Of a stretch of 64,000 nt of DNA, positions 9,377-17,836 are shown one piece after another. Source of the stretch: Halanaerobium saccharolyticum subsp. saccharolyticum DSM 6643 (lineage in GTDB: Bacteria > Bacillota > Halanaerobiia > Halanaerobiales > Halanaerobiaceae); the NCBI RefSeq assembly GCF_000350165.1, contig NZ_CAUI01000010.1, forward strand, positions 1 through 64,000, given 5' to 3'. Position 1 is the stretch's first letter, and every line of letters starts with the position of its first letter. A program made the position numbers and the translations under genes. The notes beneath the pieces are model-generated. The model made no database searches, was not told the origin of the DNA, and was given only the letters and a program-made list of their open reading frames with translations.

Positions 9377-10369
9377 ATGAAGAAAAAATTAATTAATAAT
9401 CCGGAAAAAGTAGTGGAAGAAATGGTAGAGGGTATTGTGATGGCTGCTCCTGATAAGCTTGAAAAGTTAGATGATTATAATATAGTTATAAGAAAAGGTA
9501 GTCCTAATGAAAAAGTTGCTTTAGTCAGTGGTGGAGGTAGTGGTCATGAGCCTACACATGCTGGCTTTGTTGGTGAGGGTATGTTAGATGGAGCAATTTC
9601 TGGTGATGTATTTACTTCTCCAACTCCTGATGCAGTATTTGAAGCTATTAAAGCAGTTGATGGTGGAAAAGGTGTATTATTAGTTGTAAAAAACTATACT
9701 GGAGATGTTATGAATTTTGAAATGGCTGCAGAAATGGCAGAAGCTGAAGGAATTGAAGTAGATCATGTAGTTGTAAACGATGATGTAGCTGTAGAAGATA
9801 GTTTATATACAACTGGGCGACGCGGTGTTGCTGGAACTATATTTGTTCATAAAATTGCAGGAGCAAAAGCTGAAGCGGGTGCTGAACTTCCAGAGGTTAA
9901 GAAGGTAGCAGAAAAAGTTATAGCAAATGTTAGAACTAAAGGTATGGCTTTATACCCATGTCGAGTACCAGCAGCTGAAGAATCAACATTTACTCTAGAA
10001 GAAGACGAAATTGAATTAGGTATTGGTATTCATGGTGAGCCTGGAACAGAAAGAACTGAATTAATGAAAGCAGATGAAATTGTAGATGAATTATTAGGTA
10101 GTGTAATAGATGATATTCCTTACGAAAAAGGTGATGATGTAGCTCTAATGATTAATGGTATGGGTGGTACTCCTCTAATGGAGCTATTCCTGGCCAATAG
10201 AAGAGCAAATCAAATACTTGAAGAAAAGGGTATTAATATCTACAAAACTTTTGTTGGAGAATATATGACATCTTTAGAAATGGCTGGTGTTTCGATAACA
10301 TTATTAAAATTAGATGACGAAATGAAAGAATTACTTGATGCTCCAACAGAAATAAATATTATGAAGTAA
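9377..10369 (+). CDS. dhaK: PTS-dependent dihydroxyacetone kinase, substrate-binding subunit DhaK
   Basis: A 330-residue DhaK protein of normal length. GGGSGHEPTHAGFVG (near residue 53) is the substrate-pocket motif. GIGIHGEPGTER (near residue 217) holds the histidine that binds dihydroxyacetone covalently as a hemiaminal. It is the first gene of dhaKLM, which phosphorylates dihydroxyacetone to dihydroxyacetone phosphate using PEP through the PTS. The start is ATG with AAAGGAGGG upstream. Bases 9233-9376 are AT-rich; I could not assign a convincing promoter there. Confidence 0.96.
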   Translation: MKKKLINNPEKVVEEMVEGIVMAAPDKLEKLDDYNIVIRKGSPNEKVALVSGGGSGHEPTHAGFVGEGMLDGAISGDVFTSPTPDAVFEAIKAVDGGKGVLLVVKNYTGDVMNFEMAAEMAEAEGIEVDHVVVNDDVAVEDSLYTTGRRGVAGTIFVHKIAGAKAEAGAELPEVKKVAEKVIANVRTKGMALYPCRVPAAEESTFTLEEDEIELGIGIHGEPGTERTELMKADEIVDELLGSVIDDIPYEKGDDVALMINGMGGTPLMELFLANRRANQILEEKGINIYKTFVGEYMTSLEMAGVSITLLKLDDEMKELLDAPTEINIMK

Positions 10370-10388
10370 TTTATGGAGGGGACTATTT

Positions 10389-11006
10389 GTGACCGAAAAA
10401 AGCAAAAAAATTATCAATGAAATAGCTGATGTAATTATTGAAAATAAAAAATATCTTACTAAATTAGATTCCGCCATCGGTGATGGTGATCATGGTATCA
10501 ATATGACTAAAGGTTTTAAAAAAGTAAAAGAAAAAATGGAAGCAAAAGATTATGAAAATAATAAAGAACTTATAAAAACAGTTGCAATGACATTAATTTC
10601 TACAGTTGGAGGAGCTTCAGGCCCACTTTATGGTACTGCTTTTTTGAATATAAGTAAAATTATACCTGATGCTGACTTTGATTTGGAATCGATTATTGAA
10701 ATTGGAGAAACAGCTGTTGCAGGTATACAAAAAAGAGGGAAAGCAGAAGCGGGAGAAAAAACAATGTTAGATACAATTATTCCGGCTGTAGATGCTTTAA
10801 AAGAAAGCAAAAAAAATGGAGACAGTGTAGAAGAAGCATTACAACAATGTAAGATTAAAGCAGAAGAAGGAATGAAAGCTACAATTGATATGCAGGCTAC
10901 TAAAGGACGTGCAAGTTATCTAGGTAAGAGAAGTATTGGTCATCAGGATCCAGGTGCGACTTCTAGTTATTTGATGATAAAAACAGTAGTAGAAGAATTA
11001 TATTAA
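10389..11006 (+). CDS. dhaL: PTS-dependent dihydroxyacetone kinase, ADP-binding subunit DhaL
   Basis: A 205-residue DhaL subunit. The nucleotide and Mg-binding loop KLDSAIGDGDHGINMTKGF (about residues 25-43) carries the conserved Asp residues, and GGASGPLYGTAF (near 75) and DPGATSSY (near 190) complete the active site. In the PTS-type enzyme its tightly bound ADP is rephosphorylated by DhaM. The start is GTG 10389 with GGAGGGG upstream. It lies 19 bases after dhaK and 16 before dhaM. Confidence 0.95.
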   Translation: MTEKSKKIINEIADVIIENKKYLTKLDSAIGDGDHGINMTKGFKKVKEKMEAKDYENNKELIKTVAMTLISTVGGASGPLYGTAFLNISKIIPDADFDLESIIEIGETAVAGIQKRGKAEAGEKTMLDTIIPAVDALKESKKNGDSVEEALQQCKIKAEEGMKATIDMQATKGRASYLGKRSIGHQDPGATSSYLMIKTVVEELY

Positions 11007-11022
11007 AAATTGGAGGAAGCAG

Positions 11023-11415
11023 ATGGTAAACATAATATTAGTTTCTCATGTTAAAGAAATTGCTGAAGGAGCTAAAAAATTAGCAGAACAAATGAAACAG
11101 GGTGAAGTTGAGATTATTGCTGTCGGCGGGACTGCTGATGGTGATATTGGTACAGATCCTGATGCAATAGAATCAGCTGTAAATGAAATCAATAAAGAAG
11201 ATGGCATAATTATTTTAGCTGATCTAGGTAGCGCTATTATGAGCGTAAATATGGTTTTAGATTGGTTAGATGATGAAATTAGAGAGAAAATTGTTTTGGC
11301 AGATGCGCCATTTGTTGAGGGCGCTGTTGTTGCTGCTGTTGAAGCAGGAATGGGCAACAAAATTGATGAAATACTAGAATCAATAGAGTCAGTTGATATG
11401 ATTAAGAAAAATTAA
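11023..11415 (+). CDS. dhaM: PTS-dependent dihydroxyacetone kinase, phosphotransferase subunit DhaM (EIIA-man type)
   Basis: A 130-residue EIIA-mannose-like protein. The phosphorylatable histidine is in LVSHVKEIAEG (His9). IILADLGSAIMSVNM (near residue 64) is typical of DhaM. It takes phosphate from HPr and passes it to ADP in DhaL. It is the short form, without the HPr and EI-like domains found in enterobacterial DhaM. It is the last gene of dhaKLM, and a repeated hairpin terminator follows at 11460. It ties dihydroxyacetone use to PTS flux. Confidence 0.94.
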   Translation: MVNIILVSHVKEIAEGAKKLAEQMKQGEVEIIAVGGTADGDIGTDPDAIESAVNEINKEDGIIILADLGSAIMSVNMVLDWLDDEIREKIVLADAPFVEGAVVAAVEAGMGNKIDEILESIESVDMIKKN

Positions 11416-11459
11416 AAATAATATAATAAAAGAATAGGCTGCTTCAATATTGATATTAT

Positions 11460-11518
11460 CCCCTTATGGTAGACAGATTAAATAAAAAATCTGTTTATCA
11501 GAAAGGGGCTTTTTTTTG
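11460..11518 (+). terminator. Terminator after dhaM; copy 1 of a repeated hairpin element
   Basis: The outer stem CCCCTT/AAGGGG and inner stem AGACAGATT/AATCTGTT enclose an A-rich loop, and eight or more T follow from 11510. The core GTAGACAGATTAAA, a loop, then AAATCTGTTTATCAGAA is nearly the same as in the terminator at 54590-54637 after the transketolase gene. The shared core suggests a dispersed terminator or repeat family. Confidence 0.8.
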
Positions 11519-11563
11519 CTGTTAAAATTATTAAAAACTTATTTAAGTTTTTTGAAAATTATG

Positions 11564-11625
11564 TTGACAAACAAAAACAAATAATATATAATCATAAACG
11601 AAGACAAACGAAAACAAACAAACAT
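11564..11625 (+). promoter_or_regulatory. Promoter of the fructose operon with 10-base direct-repeat operator
   Basis: TTGACA (11564-11569), a 17-base spacer and TATAAT (11587-11592) give a consensus promoter. Three 10-base direct repeats follow without gaps: AAACGAAGAC (11596), AAACGAAAAC (11606) and AAACAAACAT (11616). A similar unit, AAACAAAAAC, overlaps the -35 box (11569-11578). Repeats spaced by one helical turn around the start site fit binding by the DeoR-type regulator encoded just downstream, which in this family is usually released by fructose 1-phosphate. Confidence 0.75.
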
Positions 11626-11657
11626 AAAAAATCAGAAACAGAAAAGAGGTTTTGTTA

Positions 11658-12419
11658 ATGTTTGCAGAAGAAAGACGGAAAGAAATAATCATTTTATTAA
11701 AAAAAGAAAAAAGAGCAAGTGTTAACGAATTAAGCGAAAAATTTGATGTTTCACGTGCAACAATTCGTAGAGATTTAAGCGAACTGGAAAAAGATGGTTT
11801 TATTCGTCGGACACATGGAGGTGCAATTTTAAGTGGTAGTAGTAAATTGGAGCCAAGTTTTAAAGAAAAAGAAGATAAACTAGCATCTGAAAAAGAAATT
11901 ATTGGGAAAAAAGCTGCAGAAATAATAAAAAATGGAGACACGATTTTTATTGATGCAGGTACTACTACAAGACACATAATTGATAATTTAAAAGAAAAAA
12001 AGGATTTAACAATTGTTACTCATGCTCTTCATATAATAAATAAAATTAATGAAATTAATTTAGATTGTGAATTAGTAGTTGTTGGAGGAACTTTTAAATG
12101 GTCAACAGAAGCTATGATTGGTCCAATGGCCGAAGATTATTTGAAAAAATTAAGAGTTGATAAAAGTTTCATTGGTTCAAATGGTTTTACCTTGAATTCA
12201 TCTGCAACAACCCCAGATTTAAGAGAAGCAAAAATTAAGGAAATTGCTTTAGAAATTGCTGGAGAAAATTTTCTTCTGTTTGATCAAAGTAAATGGGAAG
12301 AAATATATTTTTATAAGTTTGCAGAATTAAATCAAATTAATTTTATAATCACAGATTCTATTGAAGAAAGTAAAGAAAGGCTTTTAAAGGAAGAAGAAAT
12401 TGAAGTTATTTTAGCTTAA
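11658..12419 (+). CDS. fruR: DeoR-family transcriptional repressor of the fructose operon
   Basis: About 253 residues. The N-terminal DeoR helix-turn-helix is ASVNELSEKFDVSRATIRRD, followed by the family signature LEKDGFIRRTHGGAI. The C-terminal DeoR sensor domain has FIDAGTTTRHI and NGF motifs. I place the start at ATG 11658, seven bases after AAGAGGT; the TTG two codons earlier is too close to that site. It is the first gene of regulator-fruK-EIIA-EIIBC and probably represses its own promoter at the 10-base repeats upstream. The fructose assignment comes from the downstream genes. Confidence 0.88.
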   Translation: MFAEERRKEIIILLKKEKRASVNELSEKFDVSRATIRRDLSELEKDGFIRRTHGGAILSGSSKLEPSFKEKEDKLASEKEIIGKKAAEIIKNGDTIFIDAGTTTRHIIDNLKEKKDLTIVTHALHIINKINEINLDCELVVVGGTFKWSTEAMIGPMAEDYLKKLRVDKSFIGSNGFTLNSSATTPDLREAKIKEIALEIAGENFLLFDQSKWEEIYFYKFAELNQINFIITDSIEESKERLLKEEEIEVILA

Positions 12420-12440
12420 TTTATTAAGGGGGGTGGAAAA

Positions 12441-13373
12441 TTGATTTTAACTGTGACTTTAAATCCAGCTTTGGATAAAATTATTGTTCTTGAATGTTTA
12501 AAATTGGGAAAATTAAATAGAGTAAAAGAAACTAAAGTTCTTGCTGGAGGAAAAGGGATTAATGTTTCTGAAGTTTTAACAGAATTAAAAATTAAAAATA
12601 AGGCATTAGGTATTATTGGTGGTAATAATGGTAGAAAAATTAGTTCTATGCTTGAAAATAAGGAAATAAAGTCAGATTTTATTTGGTCAGAATTTGAAAC
12701 AAGACAAAATCTAAAGATCAAAGAGAAAAGTACTAATAGAGAAACAGAAATTAATGAAACTGGCAGAGTAAGCAAGGAAAATATTAAAGATTTTTTAATT
12801 ACTTTTGATAAAATAATTGAAAAAAACAAAACCGTTGTTTTGTCAGGTAGCTTACCAGATGGAGTAGAAAAAGACATATACGCTCAACTTATTGATAAAG
12901 CAAAAACAAAAGGGGCAAAAGTTATCTTAGATAGTTCGGGAGATGAATTTAAACTCGCTTTAAAAAAGTCCCCGTATTTGGTTAAACCAAACTTAGAAGA
13001 AATTGAAAATTTATTAGGAAAAAAAATCAATAATAATGATGATTTGAAAAAAGGAGCTAAATATTTATTGGATCAAGGTGTTAAAGTTGTAATGATTTCA
13101 TTAGGTGATAAAGGGGCTTTTATAGCATCTGAAAAAGAAGGTTATAGAATTTACACACCACAAGTTAAAATTTCTCAAACTACAGTTGGAGCAGGCGATA
13201 CAATGGTTGCTGGTCTGGCTGCTGAAATAGACAAAGATGAAAGTCTTAAAGATACTGGTGTTTTTGCTGCGGCTTTAGCTACTGCTTTTGTTGAAAGTGG
13301 ATCAATATCTAAAATTGATACATCCTTAATTGAAAGAATAAAAAATAGTATTAAAGTAGAAAAAATATATTAA
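12441..13373 (+). CDS. fruK: 1-phosphofructokinase
   Basis: A 310-residue PfkB-family kinase. TLNPALDKIIVL at the N-terminus and VLAGGKGINVSEVL (near residue 34) are the LacC/FruK substrate-site motifs, and TTVGAGDTMVAGLAAEI (about residue 247) is the anion-hole and catalytic-Asp motif. It phosphorylates the fructose 1-phosphate delivered by the PTS to fructose 1,6-bisphosphate. The start is TTG 12441 with AAGGGGGG upstream, 21 bases after the regulator. The EIIA and EIIBC genes follow. Confidence 0.93.
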   Translation: MILTVTLNPALDKIIVLECLKLGKLNRVKETKVLAGGKGINVSEVLTELKIKNKALGIIGGNNGRKISSMLENKEIKSDFIWSEFETRQNLKIKEKSTNRETEINETGRVSKENIKDFLITFDKIIEKNKTVVLSGSLPDGVEKDIYAQLIDKAKTKGAKVILDSSGDEFKLALKKSPYLVKPNLEEIENLLGKKINNNDDLKKGAKYLLDQGVKVVMISLGDKGAFIASEKEGYRIYTPQVKISQTTVGAGDTMVAGLAAEIDKDESLKDTGVFAAALATAFVESGSISKIDTSLIERIKNSIKVEKIY

Positions 13374-13396
13374 AAATTAGGAAAAGGGGTATAAAA

Positions 13397-13846
13397 ATGG
13401 AGGTAAATGAATTCATAAATAAGAATTTAATTAAAATGAAATTAGAAAGTAACAATAAAGATTCTGTAATTAAAGAATTGATAGAAATTATGGCCAAAAA
13501 TGATGTGATTACTGATAAAGAAGAGGTTATTAAAAAAGCAATGGAAAGAGAAGAAAAAGGAACTACAGGAGTGGGTAAAGGAGTTGCAATCCCCCATGTT
13601 AAGAGTGATGCTGTTAAAAGACCAGCGGTAGCCTTTGGCCGTTCAGATCAAGGGATTGATTATGGTTCAATGGATGAGAAACCAAGTTATTTATTCTTTT
13701 TAATTACCGTACCAGAAGAGTCTCATAATGAGCATTTAAAATTATTAGCACAACTTTCTAGAAATTTAGTTCATGATGATTTTAGAAACAATTTATTAGA
13801 AGCAAAAGATGAAGCAGAGATAATGAATATTTTAGAAAAAATTTAA
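13397..13846 (+). CDS. PTS fructose transporter EIIA component
   Basis: A 149-residue EIIA of the fructose/mannitol (PTS EIIA type 2) family. TTGVGKGVAIPHVKSDAV (about residues 56-73) holds the phosphorylatable His in the IPH motif. PSYLFFLITVPEESHNEHLKLL follows around residue 95 and is typical of the family. It receives phosphate from HPr and gives it to the EIIB domain of the next gene. It is a separate polypeptide here, unlike fused FruA proteins. It starts 23 bases after fruK. Confidence 0.93.
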   Translation: MEVNEFINKNLIKMKLESNNKDSVIKELIEIMAKNDVITDKEEVIKKAMEREEKGTTGVGKGVAIPHVKSDAVKRPAVAFGRSDQGIDYGSMDEKPSYLFFLITVPEESHNEHLKLLAQLSRNLVHDDFRNNLLEAKDEAEIMNILEKI

Positions 13847-13906
13847 ATATAGTATAAGAGTTAATTAAAATATAAATTAATTATAAAAAACGAGGAGGAA
13901 TATTTT

Positions 13907-15295
13907 ATGAAAAAAATTATTGCTGTAACTTCCTGTCCAACTGGAATTGCCCATACTTATATGGCTTCTGAATCATTAGAAGAAGCTGCCAAAAAAATGG
14001 ATGTAGATATTAAAGTAGAAACTCAAGGTTCTGTTGGGGTAGAAAATGAGTTGAGTGATCAAGACATTAAAGATGCTGATGCAGTTATTATAGCTGCAGA
14101 TACAAATGTCAGCAAAGATCGTTTTGGAGGTAAATATATTGTTGAGGTTGCTGTTGCTGATGCAATTGATGATGCTGAGTCATTAATCAATCGGGCAATA
14201 GAAGGTTCAGAAAAAGGTGAAACCAGTGATGTAGATTCTAATCTCTACTCTCAAGTTGATGAAGAAAAATCAAAAAGAAAAGAGAAAAGACAGGGTCCCT
14301 ATAAACATCTAATGACCGGTGTTTCATTTATGCTTCCATTTGTTGTGGCTGGTGGTTTAGCAATAGCATTATCATTTGTTTTTGGTATTAATGCTGCTGA
14401 ACAAGAAGGAACTTTAGCTGCAGCTTTGATGCAGATTGGTGGTAGTTCTGCCTTTGCTTTAATGGTGCCAATCTTGGCTGGATATATTGCTTTCTCAATT
14501 GCTGATCGCCCTGGTATTGCACCTGGTATGATTGGTGGTATGTTAGCTAGTAATCTTGGAGCTGGATTTTTAGGTGGTATTATTGCTGGTTTTTTAGCTG
14601 GTTATCTGACTCAATGGTTAAAAGAGAATATTAAACTTCCTAAAAACTTACAGGGTTTAATGCCTGTTTTAGTTTTACCATTTCTTTCCAGTTTGATAGT
14701 CGGACTTCTAATGATTTATTTAATTGGACCTCCTGTTGAAGGAATAATGAATGGTTTAGAATCTTGGTTGAATAGTATGACAGGAACTAATGCGGTTTTA
14801 CTAGGATTAATTTTAGGAGCTATGATGGCCTTTGATATGGGTGGCCCTGTTAATAAAGCTGCTTATACATTTGGAGTTGGACTTTTAGGATCTCAAATAT
14901 ACGAACCTATGGCAGCAATTATGGCTGCAGGAATGACACCTCCGCTAGGTCTTGCATTAGCAACAACTTTATTCAAAAATAGATTTAATCGTCAAGAAAT
15001 TGAAGCAGGCAAACCAGCTTGGTTTATGGGGATTTCATTTATAACAGAAGGAGCAATACCTTTTGCCGCAGCTGATCCGATTAGAGTAATTCCATCTATC
15101 ATGACTGGTTCTGCTATAACAGGAGCTTTATCAATGTTATTTGGAGTTGGCTTAAAAGCACCGCATGGAGGAATATTTGTGCTTCCAATTCCTAATGTTG
15201 TAACAAACCTTGGGTTTTATGCTTTAGCAATAATTGTTGGTACGGTAATTACAGCTTTGATGTTAAGAGTATTAAAACCTAAATTAGCTGAGTAG
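13907..15295 (+). CDS. fruA: PTS fructose transporter EIIBC component
   Basis: A 462-residue fusion. The N-terminal EIIB domain (residues 1-100) carries the phosphorylatable Cys in AVTSCPTGIAHTYMA (Cys10). The linker (about residues 100-135) is charged. The EIIC permease domain (about residues 138-460) has eight or more membrane helices and the conserved segments FDMGGPVNKAAY and FITEGAIPFAAADP. It imports fructose as fructose 1-phosphate. The start is ATG with GAGGAGGA upstream, 60 bases after EIIA. A terminator follows at 15334. Confidence 0.95.
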   Translation: MKKIIAVTSCPTGIAHTYMASESLEEAAKKMDVDIKVETQGSVGVENELSDQDIKDADAVIIAADTNVSKDRFGGKYIVEVAVADAIDDAESLINRAIEGSEKGETSDVDSNLYSQVDEEKSKRKEKRQGPYKHLMTGVSFMLPFVVAGGLAIALSFVFGINAAEQEGTLAAALMQIGGSSAFALMVPILAGYIAFSIADRPGIAPGMIGGMLASNLGAGFLGGIIAGFLAGYLTQWLKENIKLPKNLQGLMPVLVLPFLSSLIVGLLMIYLIGPPVEGIMNGLESWLNSMTGTNAVLLGLILGAMMAFDMGGPVNKAAYTFGVGLLGSQIYEPMAAIMAAGMTPPLGLALATTLFKNRFNRQEIEAGKPAWFMGISFITEGAIPFAAADPIRVIPSIMTGSAITGALSMLFGVGLKAPHGGIFVLPIPNVVTNLGFYALAIIVGTVITALMLRVLKPKLAE

Positions 15296-15333
15296 AAACT
15301 AAAAAAATAATGTTTTAGAAATAATATAATCTT

Positions 15334-15366
15334 AGAGAAGGTATTAAATTACCTTCTCTTTTGTTT
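15334..15366 (+). terminator. Terminator of the fructose operon
   Basis: AGAGAAGGTA (15334-15343) pairs with TACCTTCTCT (15350-15359) across the loop TTAAAT. A T-rich tract follows. It lies 39 bases after the EIIBC stop. Confidence 0.82.
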
Positions 15367-15440
15367 GTTTTTGTAATAATATTATTGTAAATATTAAACT
15401 TAACAATAATTAAAATTTAATTAGAAAGGTGCCTGAATTC

Positions 15441-15468
15441 TTGCTAATCATTTGATTTATGGTATAAT
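15441..15468 (+). promoter_or_regulatory. Promoter of the periplasmic foldase gene
   Basis: TTGCTA (15441-15446), a 16-base spacer and TATAAT (15463-15468), the latter preceded by TGG as an extended -10. It lies 50 bases before the foldase start codon. Confidence 0.6.
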
Positions 15469-15518
15469 TAAAAGCAGTTAAATAAATTTAAGAATATTCT
15501 AATTGGGAGTGTTTATTA

Positions 15519-16550
15519 ATGAATTTAAAGAAAAATATTTTAATTATTTCAGCAATTATGCTTTTAGTTTTATCTATACCAGTTTTAGCACAAGATGCTC
15601 AGGATGTTAATGAAACAATAACAGAGGAGACACCTGAAATTGCAGCTTATGTTAATGAGAATGAAATTTCTATGCAGGAACTTGAACAGTTTGCTGGTGT
15701 TAGAAATATTTTAATGCAGTTATTACAGTCAAATCAGGAATTTGCATCTGTAATTTTACAAACAGAAGCTGGACAGAATGTGGTAGAAGAATTTAGAAAA
15801 TTAAAATTAGAACAACTAATTACTAATGAACTGCTTGTTCAAGAAGCAAAAGATAGAGGAATTGAAGTTAGCAATGAAGAAATGAATAACATCTTTGATC
15901 AGCAGATCAATGCGCTAAAACAGCAAAATAATTTGAATGAAGAACAGTTAGAGAAAGCAATTCAACAGCAGGGATTCGAATCAATGCAACAATATAAAGA
16001 TATGTTTTTTGAAAATAATATGAATGGATTTTTAGTTAACAAATTAAGAGAAGAAGTAATAAATAAAGTAGAAGTTAGTGATGAAGAAGCACAGGAATTT
16101 TATAATAATAATCAACAGCAGTTTGAGACATCCGAACAGAAAAAGGTAAGCCATATTTTATTTGATGAAAAATCAAAAGCTGAAGAAGTTTTAGCTGAAA
16201 TTAACAATGGTGCTGATTTTGCAGAAATGGCAAAAGAGCATTCTACAGGCCCTACTGCAGAAAATGGTGGAGATTTAGGCTTCATAACAGCTGGAGAACG
16301 TGGTTTAGATGCTACTTTCCGTGATGCAGCAATGGAATTAAATGTAGGAGAAGTTAGCTCAGAACCTGTAGAAACTCAATTTGGATTTCATTTAATTAAA
16401 GTTACTGATTTTAGAGAAGCTGGAGTTAGAGATTTTGAAGAAGTAAAGTCTCAAATTAAAAATCAGCTTAGAAGTCAAAAGCAAAGCCAAACTTTTCAGG
16501 AGTTTGTTGAATCATTAAGAGAAGATGCAGAAATAGAAATCAATCTTTAA
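15519..16550 (+). CDS. Periplasmic peptidyl-prolyl isomerase, SurA/PrsA type
   Basis: A 343-residue exported foldase. The signal peptide is residues 1-24 (MNLKKN, hydrophobic core, then VLA-Q as a likely signal peptidase I site). A SurA_N-like helical domain covers about residues 40-200 and a parvulin rotamase domain about 202-300 (KKVSHILFDEKSKAEEVL, NGGDLGFITAGERGLD, TQFGFHLIKVTD). There is no lipobox cysteine, so it should be soluble in a periplasm, as SurA is, and not lipid-anchored like PrsA. This supports a diderm envelope. It is a single-gene unit with its own promoter and terminator. Confidence 0.9.
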   Translation: MNLKKNILIISAIMLLVLSIPVLAQDAQDVNETITEETPEIAAYVNENEISMQELEQFAGVRNILMQLLQSNQEFASVILQTEAGQNVVEEFRKLKLEQLITNELLVQEAKDRGIEVSNEEMNNIFDQQINALKQQNNLNEEQLEKAIQQQGFESMQQYKDMFFENNMNGFLVNKLREEVINKVEVSDEEAQEFYNNNQQQFETSEQKKVSHILFDEKSKAEEVLAEINNGADFAEMAKEHSTGPTAENGGDLGFITAGERGLDATFRDAAMELNVGEVSSEPVETQFGFHLIKVTDFREAGVRDFEEVKSQIKNQLRSQKQSQTFQEFVESLREDAEIEINL

Positions 16551-16594
16551 AATCAAATAATAATCAAAATAAATATTAATAAAATTATTTATAA

Positions 16595-16629
16595 AATACT
16601 GCTTCATTAAGTTGGAGCAGTATTTTTTT
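16595..16629 (+). terminator. Terminator after the foldase gene
   Basis: AATACTGCTTC (16595-16605) pairs with GGAGCAGTATT (16614-16624, one G-T pair), followed by a T run to 16629. Confidence 0.82.
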
Positions 16630-16639
16630 GATCAATAAC

Positions 16640-16668
16640 TTGCAATTGTTCTGGATAATGTGTATAAT
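16640..16668 (+). promoter_or_regulatory. Promoter of the T-box-controlled amino-acid operon
   Basis: TTGCAA (16640-16645), a 17-base spacer and TATAAT (16663-16668). Transcription should start near 16675, just before the T-box leader. Confidence 0.7.
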
Positions 16669-16674
16669 TATAAA

Positions 16675-16923
16675 AAATAAATAGAAAATCCTAAGAAAGG
16701 AAAAGTAAATTTAAAATTAGCCTCAGCAAACTGGAGTAGCTGTGAGTCCAGAGCTAAGATTAAATTGAAGCGCATCCTGGAGGAGCTTTACTAAAATTAT
16801 GATTTGTCATATTAGGTAAAGACATTTAAGCTGTGTTAAAGCGTTGAGTGGACTTTTGTCAAAAAAGAGTGGTACCACGGGTTATATCTCGTCTCTAATT
16901 TTATTTAGAGGGCGAGTTTTTTG
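16675..16923 (+). promoter_or_regulatory. T-box riboswitch, probable alanine specifier (GCG)
   Basis: The T-box sequence GAGTGGTACCACGGG is at 16867-16881. It is followed by a terminator stem (CTCGTCTCTAA with TTAGAGGGCGAG, 16889-16916) and a T run to 16923. In stem I, GAA precedes a candidate specifier GCG (16770-16772), then CATCCTGGAG. The serS T-box in this window has the same frame, with GAA before TCC. GCG codes for alanine, which fits ald and alr downstream. Uncharged tRNA-Ala would favour read-through into the transporter, aminotransferase and LarA-like genes. The element is certain; the specifier is read by alignment and less certain. Confidence 0.9.
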
Positions 16924-16976
16924 TATTTTATGGGCTTTTTTTAAAAGCAGGAAAAGAAAATTAAGGAGGAGAGAAG

Positions 16977-17783
16977 ATGTTTAAAAGAAAAAAAATATTT
17001 TTATTAGTAGTGACAATTTTAGGAGTGGCTCTATTTTTGGGTGGTTGTGCAGGTGATGAGAATTTAACAAAATTAGAACAAATAAAAGAAGATGGGAAAA
17101 TTGTGCTTGGTACAGCAGCTGATTATCCACCATATGAATTTCATAAAGAAGTAGATGGTGAAGATCAAATTGTTGGTTTTGATATTGAAATAGCAAAAGA
17201 GATTGCAGCTGATTTAGGTGTAGAATTAGAAATTAAAGATATGAAATTTGATGGTTTATTGGCTGCATTAAAAGCGGGTAATATTGATTTTATTATTGCT
17301 GGAATGGTACCTACTGCAGAAAGAGCAGAAAGTGTAGATTTTTCTATTCCTTATTATGAAGCGGAACAAAAGTTCTTAACAAAAACTGAAAATGCATCTG
17401 TATTTAAAGAAATTGAGGATTTAAATGGCTTTAAAATTGGTGCTCAAAAATCAACAGTGCAGCAGAAGATTGCAAAAGAAAAAATTGAGGCATCAGAATA
17501 TAAATTCATTAGTAAGATTACTGATCTTGTCTTAGAACTTAAAAATAATAAAGTTGATGGAATAGTTCTTGTTAAACCAGTGGCTACATCTTATGCTCAG
17601 GCTAATGATGATTTAGCAGTGGCAGATGTATCATTAGGTAAAGAAGATGGAATAGCTGTTGCAGTTGATAAAGGAAATGAAGATTTAATGACAGAAATTA
17701 ATTCTACTTTAGAAAGTTTACTTGATAATAATATGATAACTGAATTTATTGCTGAAGCTACAAAATTAGCTGAAAGTAATTAA
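16977..17783 (+). CDS. Amino-acid ABC transporter substrate-binding lipoprotein
   Basis: A 268-residue solute-binding protein (SBP family 3). The lipoprotein signal has the lipobox LGGC near residue 24. Family motifs are GTAADYPPYEF (near residue 46), IVGFDIEIAKEIA, FDGLLAALKAGNIDFIIAGM and ERAESVDFSIPYYEAEQ. It captures a polar amino acid outside the membrane for the permease and ATPase encoded further down the same operon. The ligand cannot be told from sequence; the T-box suggests alanine or a related amino acid. It is the first gene after the T-box, with AAGGAGG upstream. Confidence 0.92.
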   Translation: MFKRKKIFLLVVTILGVALFLGGCAGDENLTKLEQIKEDGKIVLGTAADYPPYEFHKEVDGEDQIVGFDIEIAKEIAADLGVELEIKDMKFDGLLAALKAGNIDFIIAGMVPTAERAESVDFSIPYYEAEQKFLTKTENASVFKEIEDLNGFKIGAQKSTVQQKIAKEKIEASEYKFISKITDLVLELKNNKVDGIVLVKPVATSYAQANDDLAVADVSLGKEDGIAVAVDKGNEDLMTEINSTLESLLDNNMITEFIAEATKLAESN

Positions 17784-17836
17784 TTTCAATATCTTAATTA
17801 AATAAAAGCAATTATAATTTTGGGAGGATTTGTATA

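Noticed and set aside
11590-11630. Short A-rich repeats that could suggest a CRISPR-like array
   Set aside because: The 10-base units are contiguous, without spacers, and sit on a promoter, so they are an operator.
12416-12877. Minus-strand reading frame of 153 codons opposite fruK
   Set aside because: The plus strand encodes a complete 1-phosphofructokinase with all motifs; the antisense frame has no recognisable feature or ribosome site.
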